DNA of 64,000 nucleotides from Haloferula sp. BvORR071 (GTDB lineage: Bacteria; Verrucomicrobiota; Verrucomicrobiia; Verrucomicrobiales; Akkermansiaceae): the NCBI RefSeq assembly GCF_000739615.1, contig NZ_BATP01000022.1, forward strand, positions 310,001 to 374,000, read 5' to 3'. Both the position numbers and the translations under genes were made by a program. Shown here one piece after another: positions 52,658 to 62,968 of the stretch (position 1 is the first letter of the stretch; the number at the start of each line of letters is the position of its first letter). A model generated the notes under the pieces. The model was not told the DNA's origin. It made no database searches and saw only the letters and a program-made list of their open reading frames with translations.

Positions 52658-55600
52658 ATGCGTTCCCTGCTTCCTTGCTACATCTTCCTCCTCGCGGGTC
52701 TGGGGCCGCATGCAGGCGCAGAGGTCCTGACAGCGCCTCCGAATCTCACCCTGCTCTCAAGCCCGCTCTCCCCGCGGGTAGCCTTCGATGCGGTGCAGCG
52801 TGGGAAGCAACTCAGCGTCTCGATTGAGGTAGAGTCCTTCGCCAAGGAGACCCCGGAACTAGGCCTCGGTCTCGCGGGCGATCACGGCAAGATCCTGCTA
52901 GGTGGGAAGGATGCCAAACTCACCCGCAGGGATCTCGATCCGGCAGGCGGCCCGGCGACCACCCGCTGGACCTTCAACATCCCGGAGGCGAGCTTGATCA
53001 ACGGCCCGAAGGGTTGGCAGCAGCTTCGCATGGGCCTCGCGGTCGAATGGCCCGGCGGGCCGCTGGGACAAGCGCGGCAGCGCGAGCGCTTCCTACACCT
53101 CCATCCCGCGGCGGCCCATGCGGGACTGGCACTCGACCCGGCAGAGTGGCGGCCGCTCGATCTGAAAGAGCGCGCACGCCTGGCGGAGGATCACAGCCTG
53201 GAAATCGCCATCGATTTCCAACAGCCCATCGACGGTAAGGCCACGCTGGTGATCGAAAATGAAGCCGGCCAACGCGTGAAGAACTTGGTCTCCGGCCAGA
53301 CATTTTCCAAGGGCCCGCACCGCATCGTCTGGGATGGCCTCGATGAAAATGGCAACGTCGCCGCACCCGGTGAATACCGCTGGCGCGCCATTTCACATCC
53401 CGGCCTGAAGCCGGTGCATGCCATGGATTTCTGCGATGGCCCGGGCTCGAACCACGGCACCTTCCAAGCGGCAGCGACCAACGGTTCATCGCTCTTCTTC
53501 GGTTCGCCGGTGGCAGAAGGCGGATACGAGATCGTCGAACTGGCCGCGGACGGCAGCTTCATCCGCGGCTTCAATCCACCGCATGGCCATGGCTTGGGTG
53601 CGATCGCCCTCGCAGCGGATGAGAACTACCTCTACGCCGCTCACGATGGACTCGCATGGGGTGAGCATATCGATCGATCAAAGGCGGATTGGAAGGAGAC
53701 CCGCACGGTCAGCCTGATGCGTATCGACCTGAAGACGGGAGTTGTCGCGGACTTCGCGGACAAACAAAGGCACGCCACGCTGTGGAAGTATGAGGCAGGG
53801 CCAGGCTCCAACTGGAAATCCGCTGCGGACTTCTCACTCGCGGGCATGGCACTCGCCGGCGGGCAACTCTTCCTCGCTGATCGCGGCACCGGAAAGCTGC
53901 GGATCGTCTCGCCCACGACCGCGAAGCTCGAGCGCGAGTTTCCCCTTGAGGCACCCGAGGCTCTCGCGTCCTTCGGGGAATCCCTGTTCACCATTGCAAA
54001 GGGCCAGCTCTCGCGGATCGATCCCAAGTCCGGCAAGCTTTCCGCCATCACCAAGATCGGCGGCAAGCCGAGCGGCTTGGTCGCAGCGGAAGATAGCACC
54101 TTTTTCGTCAGCGACCGCGAGGCGAACGTCGTGCAGATCTTCGGTGCATTGAGACAGCGCTCGCAGCTCATCGGCAAACCGGGCGGAATCGAGCCGGGGC
54201 CCTACGATCCGCTGAAACTCCAAAACCCCGCTGGCCTCGTCGCGCTCGACGGCAAGCTCTGGATCACGGAGCGCGACCGCTGGCAACCGAAGCGGCTCGC
54301 CGCCTTCGACATCGCGAACGGCGCTGTGGTGCAGCAGTACTTCGGCCCGACCAACTACGGGGCACAAGGCGCGGGCTTCGACCCGCTCGATCCAACCCGC
54401 TGGATCGGTCAAGGTGCTCTCTGGAAACTCGACTTCGCGGCGCACACCGCAACTCCCACCTCCATTCTCGGCGGCAAGAGCGGCCGCCGCCATAGTTTCT
54501 ACCGGCAGGGTGGCCGCACCTTCATCCTCAGCTCCGGCAAGGCGACTTGGATTCAAGAGCTGCTCGACGACGGCACGCTCCATCCACGCGCCTGCATCTC
54601 CTCCGCGCACCAGTTCTCCTACGACAACGACTGGCGGCCGCCTCAGGCCTTCATCGATGCCTTCCACCGCGACTATCCCAATGTCCCCTACGGCGGCAGC
54701 CAGAATGGCAGCATCGACGACGGTAAACCTAACCATGGCTACGGTATGCTTTGGGTGGACCGCAACGGTAACGAGACGATGGAAGCGGAGGAAATCGAGT
54801 TCGCCACCGCCGCCAGCAACTTCGCCGGTGCAGGCTGGAGTCATGACTTCCACGACCTGACCTTGCGCGTGCCCGCGGAACGCGAGGGCAAGCCGGTGAT
54901 GGTCACGCTCAAGCCGGATGGCTGGTGGCCCGGCGATGCCCCGCGCTACCCCGCGCTGAACGATGCCGTGCGCGCCGCGGTCCCTATCGATCTGCCCGGC
55001 AGCACGATGGTCGAGAGCATCACCGACAGCGCCGGCAACATGGTGGTGAATTCCGATCCCTCCATGCGCTGCTTCGCCCCGGATGGCAGCCTGCGCTGGA
55101 GCTACCCGAACCGCTGGAGCAACGTCCACGGCTCGCACAAGGCCCCTCTACCCTCCACCGGCGAGCTGCAAGGTTCGCTCTTCTACAGCGGCATGGCCCC
55201 GCTCGATGACAAGTCGGACGTCATGCTCATCAACGGCAACCATGGCCGCGCCTTCGTGATGAGCAGCGACGGACTCTACCTCGACGAGATGTTCCCGGAT
55301 GTCCGGATGATGAACAATGCACAAGCCACCGGCGTCGGCATCCTCGGCGGCGAGTGCTTCGGCGGCACCTTCGGGAAGGCCAATGATGGCTGCTACTACT
55401 TCCAGGGCGGCGGCATCGCCTACCGCATCTATCGGGTGGAAGGCCTGAACCAAACCCAACGCGCCGCGGGCAAGATCAGCGTCAGCGGGCCGCAGGCACT
55501 CGCGGCGGCGAGAAACCAAGCGCGCAAGGTCGCCGACAGCAGCGAACCCGCCACCGTGAAGATTTCCCGCGGCAAAGATCCCAACATCATCGCCGCGAAA

Positions 55601-56212
55601 TGGGAGCGCGAGGGCCAATTCCCGGTGACCGTGAAAGCTTCCCAAGACGGTACGCTACTATACCTCCAGTATGAAGTCGCCGATTCCTCTCCCTGGATCA
55701 ACCAGGGCAAGGACTGGCAGGCGCTTTTCAAGACTGGAGATAGCATCGACTTCCAGCTCGGCACCAATCCAGCGGCGGACCCAAAACGCAGCGGCCCGGC
55801 ACCCGGCGACCTCCGCCTCCTGATCGCACCTATGGGGGATGAAAATCTCGCCGTGCTCTACCGCCACCGCCTGCCCGGCGCCCCGGCGACGGAGGCCGTG
55901 AACTTCCAGAGCCCATGGCGGAGCGAGAAGGTCGACTCCGTGCGCCGTCTCGATTTCGCCAAGATCGAAGTCCAGCGCGGTGGCGATGGCTATAAACTCA
56001 AGCTCAGCGTGCCGCTCGCCGACCTCGGCCTCAGCAACCCCACTGGCCTCATCCTCCGCGGCGACTTCGGCGTGATCTACGGCGACCCCGCGGGCAGCAT
56101 CAATACCTTCCGCAACTACCACGCCAACCGCGCCACCGGCCTGGTGAACGATGTACCCGGCGAGATCATGCTCAGCCCGGACCAGTGGGGCGAGATCCGC
56201 TTCGAACCATGA
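52658..56212 (+). CDS. Large exported beta-propeller protein with FlgD-type Ig domain
   Basis: The ATG at 52658 gives 1184 residues and a signal peptide (CYIFLLAGLGPHAGA). A FlgD-like Ig domain lies at about 187-248 (GPHRIVWDGLDENGNVAAPG). NHL-type propeller repeats follow from about 250 (PKSGKLSAITKIGGKPSGLV), with a second propeller region, and a C-terminal domain from about 990 (VTVKASQDGTLLYLQYEVAD) resembles a CBM9/DOMON-like sugar or haem-binding domain. Its function is unknown. It is followed by an overlapping propeller gene. Confidence 0.82.
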   Translation: MRSLLPCYIFLLAGLGPHAGAEVLTAPPNLTLLSSPLSPRVAFDAVQRGKQLSVSIEVESFAKETPELGLGLAGDHGKILLGGKDAKLTRRDLDPAGGPATTRWTFNIPEASLINGPKGWQQLRMGLAVEWPGGPLGQARQRERFLHLHPAAAHAGLALDPAEWRPLDLKERARLAEDHSLEIAIDFQQPIDGKATLVIENEAGQRVKNLVSGQTFSKGPHRIVWDGLDENGNVAAPGEYRWRAISHPGLKPVHAMDFCDGPGSNHGTFQAAATNGSSLFFGSPVAEGGYEIVELAADGSFIRGFNPPHGHGLGAIALAADENYLYAAHDGLAWGEHIDRSKADWKETRTVSLMRIDLKTGVVADFADKQRHATLWKYEAGPGSNWKSAADFSLAGMALAGGQLFLADRGTGKLRIVSPTTAKLEREFPLEAPEALASFGESLFTIAKGQLSRIDPKSGKLSAITKIGGKPSGLVAAEDSTFFVSDREANVVQIFGALRQRSQLIGKPGGIEPGPYDPLKLQNPAGLVALDGKLWITERDRWQPKRLAAFDIANGAVVQQYFGPTNYGAQGAGFDPLDPTRWIGQGALWKLDFAAHTATPTSILGGKSGRRHSFYRQGGRTFILSSGKATWIQELLDDGTLHPRACISSAHQFSYDNDWRPPQAFIDAFHRDYPNVPYGGSQNGSIDDGKPNHGYGMLWVDRNGNETMEAEEIEFATAASNFAGAGWSHDFHDLTLRVPAEREGKPVMVTLKPDGWWPGDAPRYPALNDAVRAAVPIDLPGSTMVESITDSAGNMVVNSDPSMRCFAPDGSLRWSYPNRWSNVHGSHKAPLPSTGELQGSLFYSGMAPLDDKSDVMLINGNHGRAFVMSSDGLYLDEMFPDVRMMNNAQATGVGILGGECFGGTFGKANDGCYYFQGGGIAYRIYRVEGLNQTQRAAGKISVSGPQALAAARNQARKVADSSEPATVKISRGKDPNIIAAKWEREGQFPVTVKASQDGTLLYLQYEVADSSPWINQGKDWQALFKTGDSIDFQLGTNPAADPKRSGPAPGDLRLLIAPMGDENLAVLYRHRLPGAPATEAVNFQSPWRSEKVDSVRRLDFAKIEVQRGGDGYKLKLSVPLADLGLSNPTGLILRGDFGVIYGDPAGSINTFRNYHANRATGLVNDVPGEIMLSPDQWGEIRFEP

Positions 56213-57891
56213 AAGCCCTCGCAATCTTCATCACCCTCCTGTCTCCCCTCGCCGCGGAGACTTTGCACTGCAGCGGCGTGCTGGGTAATTCCGGCGAGCA
56301 GGGCGCTGCACTCGTGCGCTTCGCGGCAAAGCCCGCCAGCGGCATGGGCGTGGTTTACGATGCCAGCGGCTCGCTCTGGGACCGTGCCGGCGACGGCCAG
56401 CTCAATCGCTATGCCGCAGACGGGCGTCTGCTAGCCTCCTATCCCCTGCCACCCGGCGGGGCTGCGAATGAACGCGACCAGATCGCCCAAGGTCCCGTTG
56501 GCTTACTGATCAAGGTCGGCAGAAAACTCTACCTCTTGGCGAACGATGCGGCATCCGGCACTGCTCCACAGCCTCTATCGGTAGAAGCCAATCGCCTGTC
56601 CGCCAACCATCACGAAGGCTGGTTCGCCGCCGCCCTCGACAAGTCCGTATTCCTCGTCAATTCCGCCGGAGAAACCAAGCCGGTCGCCACGCTCGATGAC
56701 AATGTCACCGACATTGCGATTGGACCGGACGACGGGATCTATGTCTCGTCCAATGGCGAGATCCGGAGAGTCGATTCATTCGCTCCAGCAGACCGCCGTG
56801 GCCCTTGGCCCAGCCCCGGCGACCGCGCCCAGTGGCTAGCCGGCGCATGGTTCGGCTCGGCATGGCACGGGACCCTGCGCCGCTTCGATGCCCAATTGCA
56901 GCCCGATCCCGGCGTGGTTCTTGGCGGTGCCTCGGGCTCATTCATCGGCTACGTCCCCGGCAATCACGAGCTCAACGACGCCCGCGGCCTTGCCCAAGTG
57001 CGCGGTCAGCTCTTCGCCGCGTCCGGCTCGGAGGGCATCCTCCATCTGCTGGAGTGGCAGCCTGCCGCCCGGCGCTTCAGCATCCTGCGCCGGATCGGCG
57101 CGGTGCCCACCTGTAGCGCGCTTGCGATGGATGGCAGCGGGCGCATCTGGTTCTACAGCGGCTTCTGGGAATGGAGCGACGCGCCGGATACCCCGCTGCG
57201 CCACAGCGTGCCACCGCCGCAATCGCCCGGCTTCGCGGGAGCGATCGGACTTCCCGGCGGGAACATCGCCGCCCCGGGCATCCGCTGGGGAAAGCCCTCC
57301 CTCTATTATGGCAAGGGCGATGGCCCGGCCTCCCTCTCGGAAGACATTCCTCTACCTAGGGACGCCATCGCCTGCACCCTGACCACCGCAAAGGACCGGC
57401 CCGCCCTGCTAGTCACGGACGACAAGGGCACCGGCCGCCTGCTCCTCATCAACAGCGAGGGAAAATACGAAGGCGATGGCGGCCCCTCCGAACTCCCCGG
57501 TATCACCACCCTCACCAGCCTGACTTACCACGGCAACGAAATCCTAGCCGCTACGGCAAACAGCATCGTCCGCTTCACTCCGCAGGATTCCGGCTTCCGC
57601 GAAACCGCGCGCTGGAACTCTTGGGGCGATAGCCCCGCCGACCATTTCGGGGAAAGCATCCACGCTACTGCGGACTCCGGCCGTCTCTGGGTCTCCGATA
57701 GCACTCGCCACCGGGTCCTCTGCTTCGACGCCGCCAGCCGCAAGCTCCTCGGCAGCTTCGGAACACCCGACCAAGCCGGAACCAGCCTCTCGCAGCTCGA
57801 CCGCCCCACCACCATCGCCGCCCGCGGTGATCACGCGGTGGTCTTCGACTCCGGCAACCAGCGGCTGATCAAACTGGAGCTGAGCGAGTAA
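56209..57891 (+). CDS. Exported NHL-type beta-propeller protein
   Basis: 560 residues from the ATG at 56209, which overlaps the previous stop (ATGA), so the two genes are coupled. The signal is IFITLLSPLAAE. Repeats such as VVYDASGSLWDRAGDGQLNR, FAASGSEGILHLL and LWVSDSTRHRVLCFDA fit a propeller fold. No catalytic motif. It probably acts together with the large propeller protein upstream. Confidence 0.8.
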   Translation: MKALAIFITLLSPLAAETLHCSGVLGNSGEQGAALVRFAAKPASGMGVVYDASGSLWDRAGDGQLNRYAADGRLLASYPLPPGGAANERDQIAQGPVGLLIKVGRKLYLLANDAASGTAPQPLSVEANRLSANHHEGWFAAALDKSVFLVNSAGETKPVATLDDNVTDIAIGPDDGIYVSSNGEIRRVDSFAPADRRGPWPSPGDRAQWLAGAWFGSAWHGTLRRFDAQLQPDPGVVLGGASGSFIGYVPGNHELNDARGLAQVRGQLFAASGSEGILHLLEWQPAARRFSILRRIGAVPTCSALAMDGSGRIWFYSGFWEWSDAPDTPLRHSVPPPQSPGFAGAIGLPGGNIAAPGIRWGKPSLYYGKGDGPASLSEDIPLPRDAIACTLTTAKDRPALLVTDDKGTGRLLLINSEGKYEGDGGPSELPGITTLTSLTYHGNEILAATANSIVRFTPQDSGFRETARWNSWGDSPADHFGESIHATADSGRLWVSDSTRHRVLCFDAASRKLLGSFGTPDQAGTSLSQLDRPTTIAARGDHAVVFDSGNQRLIKLELSE

Positions 57892-58024
57892 CATTCACCG
57901 GATTTTCATGAAACCCCCTGAGAGAAATGCGGTTTTTCCAGCGTTTCCGCATAAATATTCCCCGCCGCCTCGTTTTTGGCGGAAAATCGGTTTTGATCCC
58001 ACCTCCCCGTTCCGTTCGCCCGCT

Positions 58025-59713
58025 ATGAACAATACCAATCCCTTCAAGCGCCTCTTCTTCTGGCTCTCCGGGGCAGGCACCGAGACCCTCGAGCAATGCC
58101 CGAATTGGGAACAGCGCAAGTATGTCGCCTTCGGCGCGACCGTGCTGGTGCCCTGCGCCTTCGCATTCATCGCCTGCTCCTACGCGCTCTCGACCCTCAC
58201 GGAGAATCCGAAGGTCATCTACGGAGTCGCCGCGGTCTGGGCCTTCATCATCCTGACCATCGACCGCGCCCTGCTGGCCGGCTACCGCCCCTTCCTCCCT
58301 TGGTGGCGGAAGCTCTCGCAGTTCTCCCTGCGCCTCGTGGTTGCGATCCTCATGGGCCTGACCATCGCCCACCCGCTGGTTTTGCTACTCTTCCGCGACA
58401 CCATCCAGACCGTCGTCGAGGAAGACCGCTCGAAGGAAATCGCCGCCGAGCGTGACAAGTTCACCGTGACCAAGGACGCCGCCCGCGGCGAGATCACCAA
58501 GCTTGAGGAAGCGATCGAGACCCAGCGCGAGAAGCGCAAGGAAACCTTCCAAGCCAAGTTCATCATCCAGGAACGCGAGGACGCGCAGGCCGCGATCCCC
58601 GGCCTGACCCCGGAGCAGCAGGCCGAACTCAAGGCCGCCACCGACGAGGCCACCAAGCCCTTCCGCGACCGCCTCGACAACGTCAACAAGCAGTCCGACG
58701 AACTCACCCCGCAGTATGCCAAGCTTCAGGAAGAGCTCGGCTTCTGGCAGGCGGAATTCGAGCGCGAGCTGAATGGCCAGCGCTCCGGCATCCGTGGCGA
58801 AGGCCCCCGCGCCCGCTCGATCCGTGCTGATCAGCTCGAACCACGCCGTACGGAGTCACAGCGCATCGGCGGTCTGCTGGAACACCTCACCAGCGAGAAG
58901 GCCACGCTCCAAACCCAGGTCCGCCAAGCGGAAAAGGGTGCGATCGCTTCCTTCCAGACCAAGCTCGCCGAAATCGCCGCCGCCAACAAGGCCGAGGAAA
59001 ATCGCGTGAATGCCCTCAAGCGCAAGGTCGAGGAAAGCCAGGCCGACTCCTTCACCGAGCAGCAGAACACCCTCCGAGCCTCAATCGACCAACAGGTCAA
59101 CATCCGCCTCGCCGAGCTCAAGCGCGCCCAGGACGAACTCGCCACCGTGGCTGCTGACGAGCGCGCCCGTATCGAGGCGATCCAAGCCGAACCGCGCAAG
59201 GACATCCTGACCCAGACCCTCGCCCTGCACGGTATCTTCAAGGCCGGCAGCGAGGCCGGTATGTTCGCATTCTCCACCTACATCGTCCTGACCCTGCTCT
59301 TCATGCTGGTGGATACCATCCCGCTGGTCGTGAAGTTCTTCACCAAGCCGGGCCCCTACGACACCCTGCTCGACCGCGACGAGATCACCTACGATGCCGA
59401 GCACAAGGCCTTCCGCACCAGCCACCAGCGCTACATGGAAAAGGTCGCCGCCGGCAATCTCTTCGCCGTCACTCGCAACAAGCGCCTCGAGAACGCGCTG
59501 GTCGATGGAGTCGAACATTCCCGTGCCGCACAGGAGTTTCTCGATTCCCTGATCCACATGGAGAAGTCCTTCGCCGAGAAAATCCGTCTGGAGCAGGAGG
59601 AAGCCCGCCACGCCGGCCCGGAAAAACTCGCCGCGCTGGAAGCGATCAAGAAGCGCTTCTACGAGGACATGCAGCACCGCATGGAGGTCTTCTTCGCCGG
59701 GCAGTCGGCGTGA
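58025..59713 (+). CDS. DUF4407-type membrane protein with long coiled coil
   Basis: 562 residues from the ATG at 58025 (earlier frame opening has no likeness). About three N-terminal helices (VAFGATVLVPCAFAFIACSY; YGVAAVWAFIILTIDRALL; LRLVVAILMGLTIAHPLVLL), a long coiled coil (about 140-400), then a last membrane helix (FAFSTYIVLTLLFMLVDTIP) and a helical tail. This layout is typical of DUF4407 proteins. Function unknown. Confidence 0.85.
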   Translation: MNNTNPFKRLFFWLSGAGTETLEQCPNWEQRKYVAFGATVLVPCAFAFIACSYALSTLTENPKVIYGVAAVWAFIILTIDRALLAGYRPFLPWWRKLSQFSLRLVVAILMGLTIAHPLVLLLFRDTIQTVVEEDRSKEIAAERDKFTVTKDAARGEITKLEEAIETQREKRKETFQAKFIIQEREDAQAAIPGLTPEQQAELKAATDEATKPFRDRLDNVNKQSDELTPQYAKLQEELGFWQAEFERELNGQRSGIRGEGPRARSIRADQLEPRRTESQRIGGLLEHLTSEKATLQTQVRQAEKGAIASFQTKLAEIAAANKAEENRVNALKRKVEESQADSFTEQQNTLRASIDQQVNIRLAELKRAQDELATVAADERARIEAIQAEPRKDILTQTLALHGIFKAGSEAGMFAFSTYIVLTLLFMLVDTIPLVVKFFTKPGPYDTLLDRDEITYDAEHKAFRTSHQRYMEKVAAGNLFAVTRNKRLENALVDGVEHSRAAQEFLDSLIHMEKSFAEKIRLEQEEARHAGPEKLAALEAIKKRFYEDMQHRMEVFFAGQSA

Positions 59714-59748
59714 AAGGCAGAATCAATGAGCAGGGGTGCTGAGGTGGA

Positions 59749-60153
59749 TCAGGACGGCATGCCGCTCATGTGGACCAGCTCCCAGCGGTGGCCGTCCAGG
59801 TCCTGGAAGCTGTGCTGCAGCATGAAGCCGTAGTCCTTCGGCTCGGCATAGGTGCAGCCACCGGCGGCCACCGCCTTGCGGACGAGGGACTCGACCTCGT
59901 CCCGGCTCTCGCAGCTCAGGCAGATCAGCACCTCGACAGCCTTCGTGGCATCGCAAATCTCGATCTCCTTCGGGATGAAGTCACGGATCTTGGGATGGGT
60001 GAGCAGCATCACGTGGATGTGCTCGCTGATCACCACGCAGGCGGCGGTGTCGTCGCTGAACTGTTCGTTGCAGGAGTAGCCCAGCGCTTCGAAGAAGGCA
60101 CGGGACTTGGGCAGGTTGGCGACGGGCAAGTTGACGAATATCTGGCTGTTCAT
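59749..60153 (-). CDS. VOC (glyoxalase-like) superfamily protein
   Basis: 134 residues. FVNLPVANLPKSRAFFEALG at the start and DLDGHRWELVHM at the end are typical of the VOC fold, which binds a metal and often acts on small molecules. It is like the PhnB/glyoxalase-related uncharacterised group. The substrate is unknown. The gene is single. Confidence 0.85.
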   Translation of the reverse strand: MNSQIFVNLPVANLPKSRAFFEALGYSCNEQFSDDTAACVVISEHIHVMLLTHPKIRDFIPKEIEICDATKAVEVLICLSCESRDEVESLVRKAVAAGGCTYAEPKDYGFMLQHSFQDLDGHRWELVHMSGMPS

Positions 60154-60285
60154 GGTATTGTGGAGTGGAATCGGAAGCTGGAAACGAGCGTCCGATAAGG
60201 AGACGAACCGGGCATGCCGAAAAAGACAGGCCGCGCGGGATTTTGTTAGGTGATTTTTTCTGTCATGCCAGCGTAGAGCAGATAC

Positions 60286-60567
60286 TCAACGCTTGCCTCT
60301 CTTCGGCTTCGCCCTTGACCAAATCAAGACGCCGGAAATCGCGACCGCCATGCTGAGCCAAGGAAGCCACGCCGGCAGCTCAATGAAGGTGTAAGACCCG
60401 CCCCCGAAGGTCGGCACCGAGTGGAACTTCACCAGCCAGCTATGGCTCTCCGGTGCTGGGCCTTCGCCATACGGGAACAAGGAACTCGCCATCACTGCCG
60501 CCATGCCTGCGATGGACAGCAGCATGAGCCCAAGTCCGAGAGTTTGCATCGGTGTCCATTTCCACAT
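60286..60567 (-). CDS. Small two-helix membrane protein
   Basis: 93 residues with two hydrophobic segments (GLGLMLLSIAGMAAVMASSL; LPWLSMAVAISGVLIWS) and a basic C-terminus (RAKPKRGKR). No family recognised. It is the only minus-strand gene in this gap. Confidence 0.6.
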   Translation of the reverse strand: MWKWTPMQTLGLGLMLLSIAGMAAVMASSLFPYGEGPAPESHSWLVKFHSVPTFGGGSYTFIELPAWLPWLSMAVAISGVLIWSRAKPKRGKR

Positions 60568-60748
60568 GACCGCGGAATCTGGTCAGCTCCGATCCGGATA
60601 TCAATCTCGCCCCTCTCCCTCTTTGACTCCCCGCCTTTCCCGAAAACCGTGGAATGTGCTTTTCCTGTCCCACGCTTTCCACACCAGAACGTCGCGTCCA
60701 TGACAAATGATTGCTGCGTCTGGAATTTCCCGCTACAAGGGGAGAGCC

Positions 60749-61927
60749 ATGTACCCCCGGACCCTCCCTCTGGTGGCCCTGATCTGCCTTTGTCGCGCGG
60801 AAGAAGCCGAAACGAAGCGCAGCCCTCAGGAGTGGAAGGAACAACTCTCCGCCACCTACGCCAAGCACTCGGGCTTCAAGGCCGGTTACGAGGCCCGGGG
60901 AAAGCGGAGTAGTCTCACCGCCACTCTGGCTTGGGACCGAGCTGGAGATGCGGTGCTGCAACTCCAAGGCGTCGCGGATGACAAGCCCTTTGGTGCGCGC
61001 TGCTGGAACCTGGACGAATCCGCCTTTCTCGAAAGCGATGGCCAGCTTTGGGTGGACACAAAGATCGGCAAAATCGTGCAGCGGTTCACAGAGCTGTCCC
61101 GCCAATTGGACCTGAGCGGCGATGCCAAGCCGCCGCTCACCCTTGCATTCATGCCACGGCTCCTGCTGGCCGAAGACGGCTTGAACGCAGGATTACAGGT
61201 GTACGACGCCGCACTGCCGCCGTGGGGTTTCGATGTGATGGGCTCCACCGCCGTGGATGTCGACGAGCAGGAGGTGGTCTTCCACACCACCGGATCCGGC
61301 AAGATCAGCGTGAGCCGCAAGACCGGGATGATGACCAAGCAGGAGATCATGAGTAAGAAGGGAGAGAAGCATGAACTCATCATTTCCTCCCTGGAGATGG
61401 ACCTCGGACGCGAAGCCGTCGTGGAAATCCGCCGTGATTGGAGTACCGAGGGAGCCAAGGAGTTCGATCTCAAGCCTCTGGCCCAAGCCGCCCCCCTGCT
61501 GGTTTTTCAACCGATCGTTGCGGAGGTGGATAGTGGCCAAGCCACTCCCGAAAAGCTCAAGGAAGTACTGGCTGCCAAGTCCGGCTACTTGCGAAGCCTG
61601 CTCCGGATCTATGTGGACCCTTGGAAAGATCTGTCTGCCGAGGACCAGGCGCAGTGGAAGGAGATTGTCTTGGAGGCGAAGAAAGAACTCGGGTTGAAGG
61701 AGAAGCCCGACATCCCGGCGATGAAGGCCCAGCTCAGCGACTACCTAGCGAAGCTCCCCGGCCAATCCTCCGAGGAACTGTGGAACGCGATCTTCGGCAA
61801 AGGCTTCGATGAGCTTGCCAAGCCCGCCACCGACAAGGGCCGGGAAGCGAGGAAGCTCATCGCCGAAGCGGTCGCACGCGCTTACTCGGAAGCTGAGGCC
61901 GAGCAGCGGGTGGAGGATCTGTGGTAA
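60749..61927 (+). CDS. Exported protein of unknown function
   Basis: The ATG at 60749 (392 residues) has AAGGGGAGAG upstream, one of the few good Shine-Dalgarno sequences here, and starts a signal peptide (YPRTLPLVALICLCRA). The body contains a lipid-binding-like beta domain (TLAWDRAGDAVLQLQGVADD, then LWVDTKIGKIVQRFTELS) and a helical C-terminal half. I recognise no family with certainty. Confidence 0.75.
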   Translation: MYPRTLPLVALICLCRAEEAETKRSPQEWKEQLSATYAKHSGFKAGYEARGKRSSLTATLAWDRAGDAVLQLQGVADDKPFGARCWNLDESAFLESDGQLWVDTKIGKIVQRFTELSRQLDLSGDAKPPLTLAFMPRLLLAEDGLNAGLQVYDAALPPWGFDVMGSTAVDVDEQEVVFHTTGSGKISVSRKTGMMTKQEIMSKKGEKHELIISSLEMDLGREAVVEIRRDWSTEGAKEFDLKPLAQAAPLLVFQPIVAEVDSGQATPEKLKEVLAAKSGYLRSLLRIYVDPWKDLSAEDQAQWKEIVLEAKKELGLKEKPDIPAMKAQLSDYLAKLPGQSSEELWNAIFGKGFDELAKPATDKGREARKLIAEAVARAYSEAEAEQRVEDLW

Positions 61928-61937
61928 GCCACCTTGC

Positions 61938-62909
61938 CTACTTCTCCCCGGACGGCACCGGAATCTCCTTCTCCAGCGCCAGCGGCACTACCTTCATCGG
62001 AAAGCCATCCTTGTCCCACTCCAGCTTCTGCACCCGGGTGCTCCGGCCGCGGTAGGTGTATTCCTTGGAAGTCTTCCCGTGATAGGCGATCCAATCATCC
62101 TTTCCGTCCGGCGACTTGAAGAAGCTGTGGTGCCCGGGCCCGAAGACATTCGCGGCGTCATTGCGCTCCAGCAGCGGGTTTTCCTCCTGCGTCCATGAGG
62201 CCGGCTTCAGCGGATCCTTGTCATCTGGCATCCACAGGTAGCCCACCTTGTAGTCCGGCTTGCCGGTATCGCAAGCGGAGTAGGTCAGGAACAAGCGCTT
62301 GCCGTGCTTCAGCACGTACGGACCTTCTCTTACTTCCTCGCAGCCGAAGCCGGAGGCCGGGATCATCACCCGCTCGCCCTCCAGCGTGAAAGGATCCTTC
62401 ATCCGCGAGATGAACAAGCGGTGTCCCGGATGGCCCGCCCACATGAAGTAATATTTCCCCGCGTTCTCAAAGACGGTCCCGTCGATGGCATAAAACTCAT
62501 CCTTGGGATCGGTCTTGATCTGCTTCGCTTCGCCGTAGGGCCCCAGGATGCTCTTCGTTTTGCTCTCCGCCACGAACATCCGGTGCTTCACATCCTCGCC
62601 ATCCGTCTTGGTGAAGTAGCAGTACCACTTCGGCCCGAGACGCGTCGGCAATTGGTGGAACTCCGCAGCCCAGACGCCGATTCCCTTCTCCCACACCGTC
62701 ACCGGCTTCGCATCCTTCAGACCGCCGATCGTCTTCGCGCTCCACATCCGCACCCGGTCACCCTGCGTTGTACTGAGATGATATTGGCCCTCGAAATATC
62801 CCAGCCACGGATCGGCCGAGGGATTGATCGGATTGCGAAAGGTCGCCGGATCGGCGGCCATCGCGCCGCCAGCCAGTGCCCAGGCAGCGAGGGTGAGGAG
62901 CTTCATCAT
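61938..62909 (-). CDS. Glycoside hydrolase family 43-like enzyme, exported
   Basis: From the ATG at 62909 (323 residues; 62906 possible) a signal peptide (LLTLAAWALAGGAMA) precedes a five-bladed propeller. Candidate catalytic residues are the Asp in NPSADPWLGYF or nearby, the Asp in YAIDGTVFEN and the Glu in EVREGPYV, a pattern typical of GH43-type hydrolases acting on arabinan/xylan or related glycans. The substrate is not evident. Divergent from the methyltransferase, separated by an inverted repeat. Confidence 0.85.
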   Translation of the reverse strand: MMKLLTLAAWALAGGAMAADPATFRNPINPSADPWLGYFEGQYHLSTTQGDRVRMWSAKTIGGLKDAKPVTVWEKGIGVWAAEFHQLPTRLGPKWYCYFTKTDGEDVKHRMFVAESKTKSILGPYGEAKQIKTDPKDEFYAIDGTVFENAGKYYFMWAGHPGHRLFISRMKDPFTLEGERVMIPASGFGCEEVREGPYVLKHGKRLFLTYSACDTGKPDYKVGYLWMPDDKDPLKPASWTQEENPLLERNDAANVFGPGHHSFFKSPDGKDDWIAYHGKTSKEYTYRGRSTRVQKLEWDKDGFPMKVVPLALEKEIPVPSGEK

Positions 62910-62968
62910 GGCAGTATAAACCACCGGGATGGAGAATCCTCCCACCCCAACGTGTCAGCACACCGGGT

